Origin: Desulfovibrio sp. | GTDB taxonomy: Bacteria > Desulfobacterota > Desulfovibrionia > Desulfovibrionales > Desulfovibrionaceae | Length of the DNA stretch: 64,000 bases | Direction of reading: 5' to 3' | Assembly (NCBI GenBank): GCA_030145055.1 | Contig: JAQYWK010000006.1 | Location: 1 to 64,000, forward strand | Shown: positions 63,620-64,000 of the stretch, piece after piece | How the letters are laid out: each line of letters begins with the position of its first letter | Position numbering within the stretch: the first letter of the stretch is position 1 | Position numbers and translations under genes: made by a program | The notes under the pieces: generated by a model | Seen by the model: only the letters and a program-made list of their open reading frames with translations | Databases searched by the model: none | What the model was told of the DNA's origin: nothing

Positions 63620-64000
63620 ATGCCCAATCAGATAAACGATGACATTAAATTTAATCTTTTAGATATTGATAGGGATACTGGCATAGGTGGTACTGAGCTT
63701 GAAGAAACAGCTCTCAAACTGTCTATTCTCCATACAGACGAAAACAATAATAAACTGATAACACGCTCTGATCTCACTGCACTGTTCGAAGCCCATTTCA
63801 AAGGCCGTGAATACTCTCACACCTTCAGACTCCCTAAATGGCTTGAAACATGTGATGTACCTTGGTGTAATGTTCTCCGTGATTTTTATAAAGATCCGGT
63901 CACACGCCCCGCGTCTTTATCTCCCCAGCAAGGAGAATTTATAAGATCCTTAATCGTCAACTTCAATCCCAAAACAGTGGTTGAAATTGGTGTATTCCTC
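63620..64000 (+). CDS. probable SAM-dependent methyltransferase (3' end outside window)
   Basis: 127 codons visible from the ATG at 63620; frame open to the window end. The last visible residues, NPKTVVEIGVFL, fit motif I of class I methyltransferases (VxEIGxxxG expected next). The N-terminal 110 residues are a polar leader. Substrate unknown. Confidence 0.6.
   Translation, partial: MPNQINDDIKFNLLDIDRDTGIGGTELEETALKLSILHTDENNNKLITRSDLTALFEAHFKGREYSHTFRLPKWLETCDVPWCNVLRDFYKDPVTRPASLSPQQGEFIRSLIVNFNPKTVVEIGVFL

Noticed and set aside
1-64000. CRISPR arrays, retrons or complete RNA genes
   Set aside because: No regularly spaced repeats with unique spacers, no reverse transcriptase gene and no full tRNA or rRNA were found.

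Overview
This 64 kb window looks like the chromosome of an AT-rich Gram-negative bacterium. My best guess is a marine sulfate reducer of the Desulfovibrionaceae (Maridesulfovibrio-like). The lineage is inferred only from gene style (HD-GYP proteins, a bacteriohemerythrin, a CusCBA efflux operon with a DUF3347-bearing adaptor, many lipoproteins); there is no rRNA or other marker gene here. The window divides at about position 45,800. Everything to the left reads as a mosaic defence island ending at a tyrosine integrase and the duplicated 3' half of a tRNA-Pro(GGG) gene (45779-45823). Everything to the right, apart from one decayed IS3 element, reads as ordinary chromosome.

Island, left to right. 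(1) The 3' end of an RHS-repeat protein with a tandemly repeated charged tail, followed by a membrane protein that could be its immunity partner. (2) A decayed integrated element at 2.2-6.7 kb: an integrase fragment, an intact IS3-family element without target duplication, a 5'-truncated primase/helicase, an AlpA-like regulator and a Gp2/YagK-type protein. (3) A type I restriction-modification locus (hsdM, hsdS, hsdR) with a HEPN/MNT nucleotidyltransferase pair and a second, truncated nucleotidyltransferase inserted between hsdM and hsdS. (4) A plasmid- or phage-like module: XRE regulator, ERF recombinase, MoxR-type AAA ATPase, DUF3150-like protein, VWA protein, and a small zinc ribbon split by a glycine zipper. 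(5) A wHTH-UvrD helicase. (6) A minus-strand pair of a PH-like/TerB-like membrane protein and a 496-residue conserved-looking protein of unknown function. (7) A type II-like Zorya system (zorA, zorB, zorE). (8) A minus-strand three-gene operon: unknown protein, phospholipase D-like nuclease, giant SNF2 helicase. (9) Broken genes: a HipB-like regulator and an ISL3 transposase. (10) Four exported or lipid-anchored proteins ending in a CHAT-TPR-PEGA protein. (11) A second integrase remnant, the intact integrase, and the attachment site.

Right of the island: a decayed IS3 element; a signalling cluster (a degenerate HD-GYP-like protein, a canonical HD-GYP phosphodiesterase, a bacteriohemerythrin); a YtcJ-type amidohydrolase; a HAMP-SpoIIE phosphatase operonic with a Met-rich exported protein; a complete CusC-CusB-CusA copper/silver efflux operon; and the start of a probable methyltransferase cut by the window edge.

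The best candidates for an undescribed system are the PH/TerB pair (22.6-25.8 kb), the unknown-PLD-SNF2 operon (29.4-36.8 kb), and the MoxR-DUF3150-VWA module with its split zinc ribbon (16.2-20.4 kb). All three sit beside recognisable defence systems. Family names come from motif recognition by eye; no searches were run.
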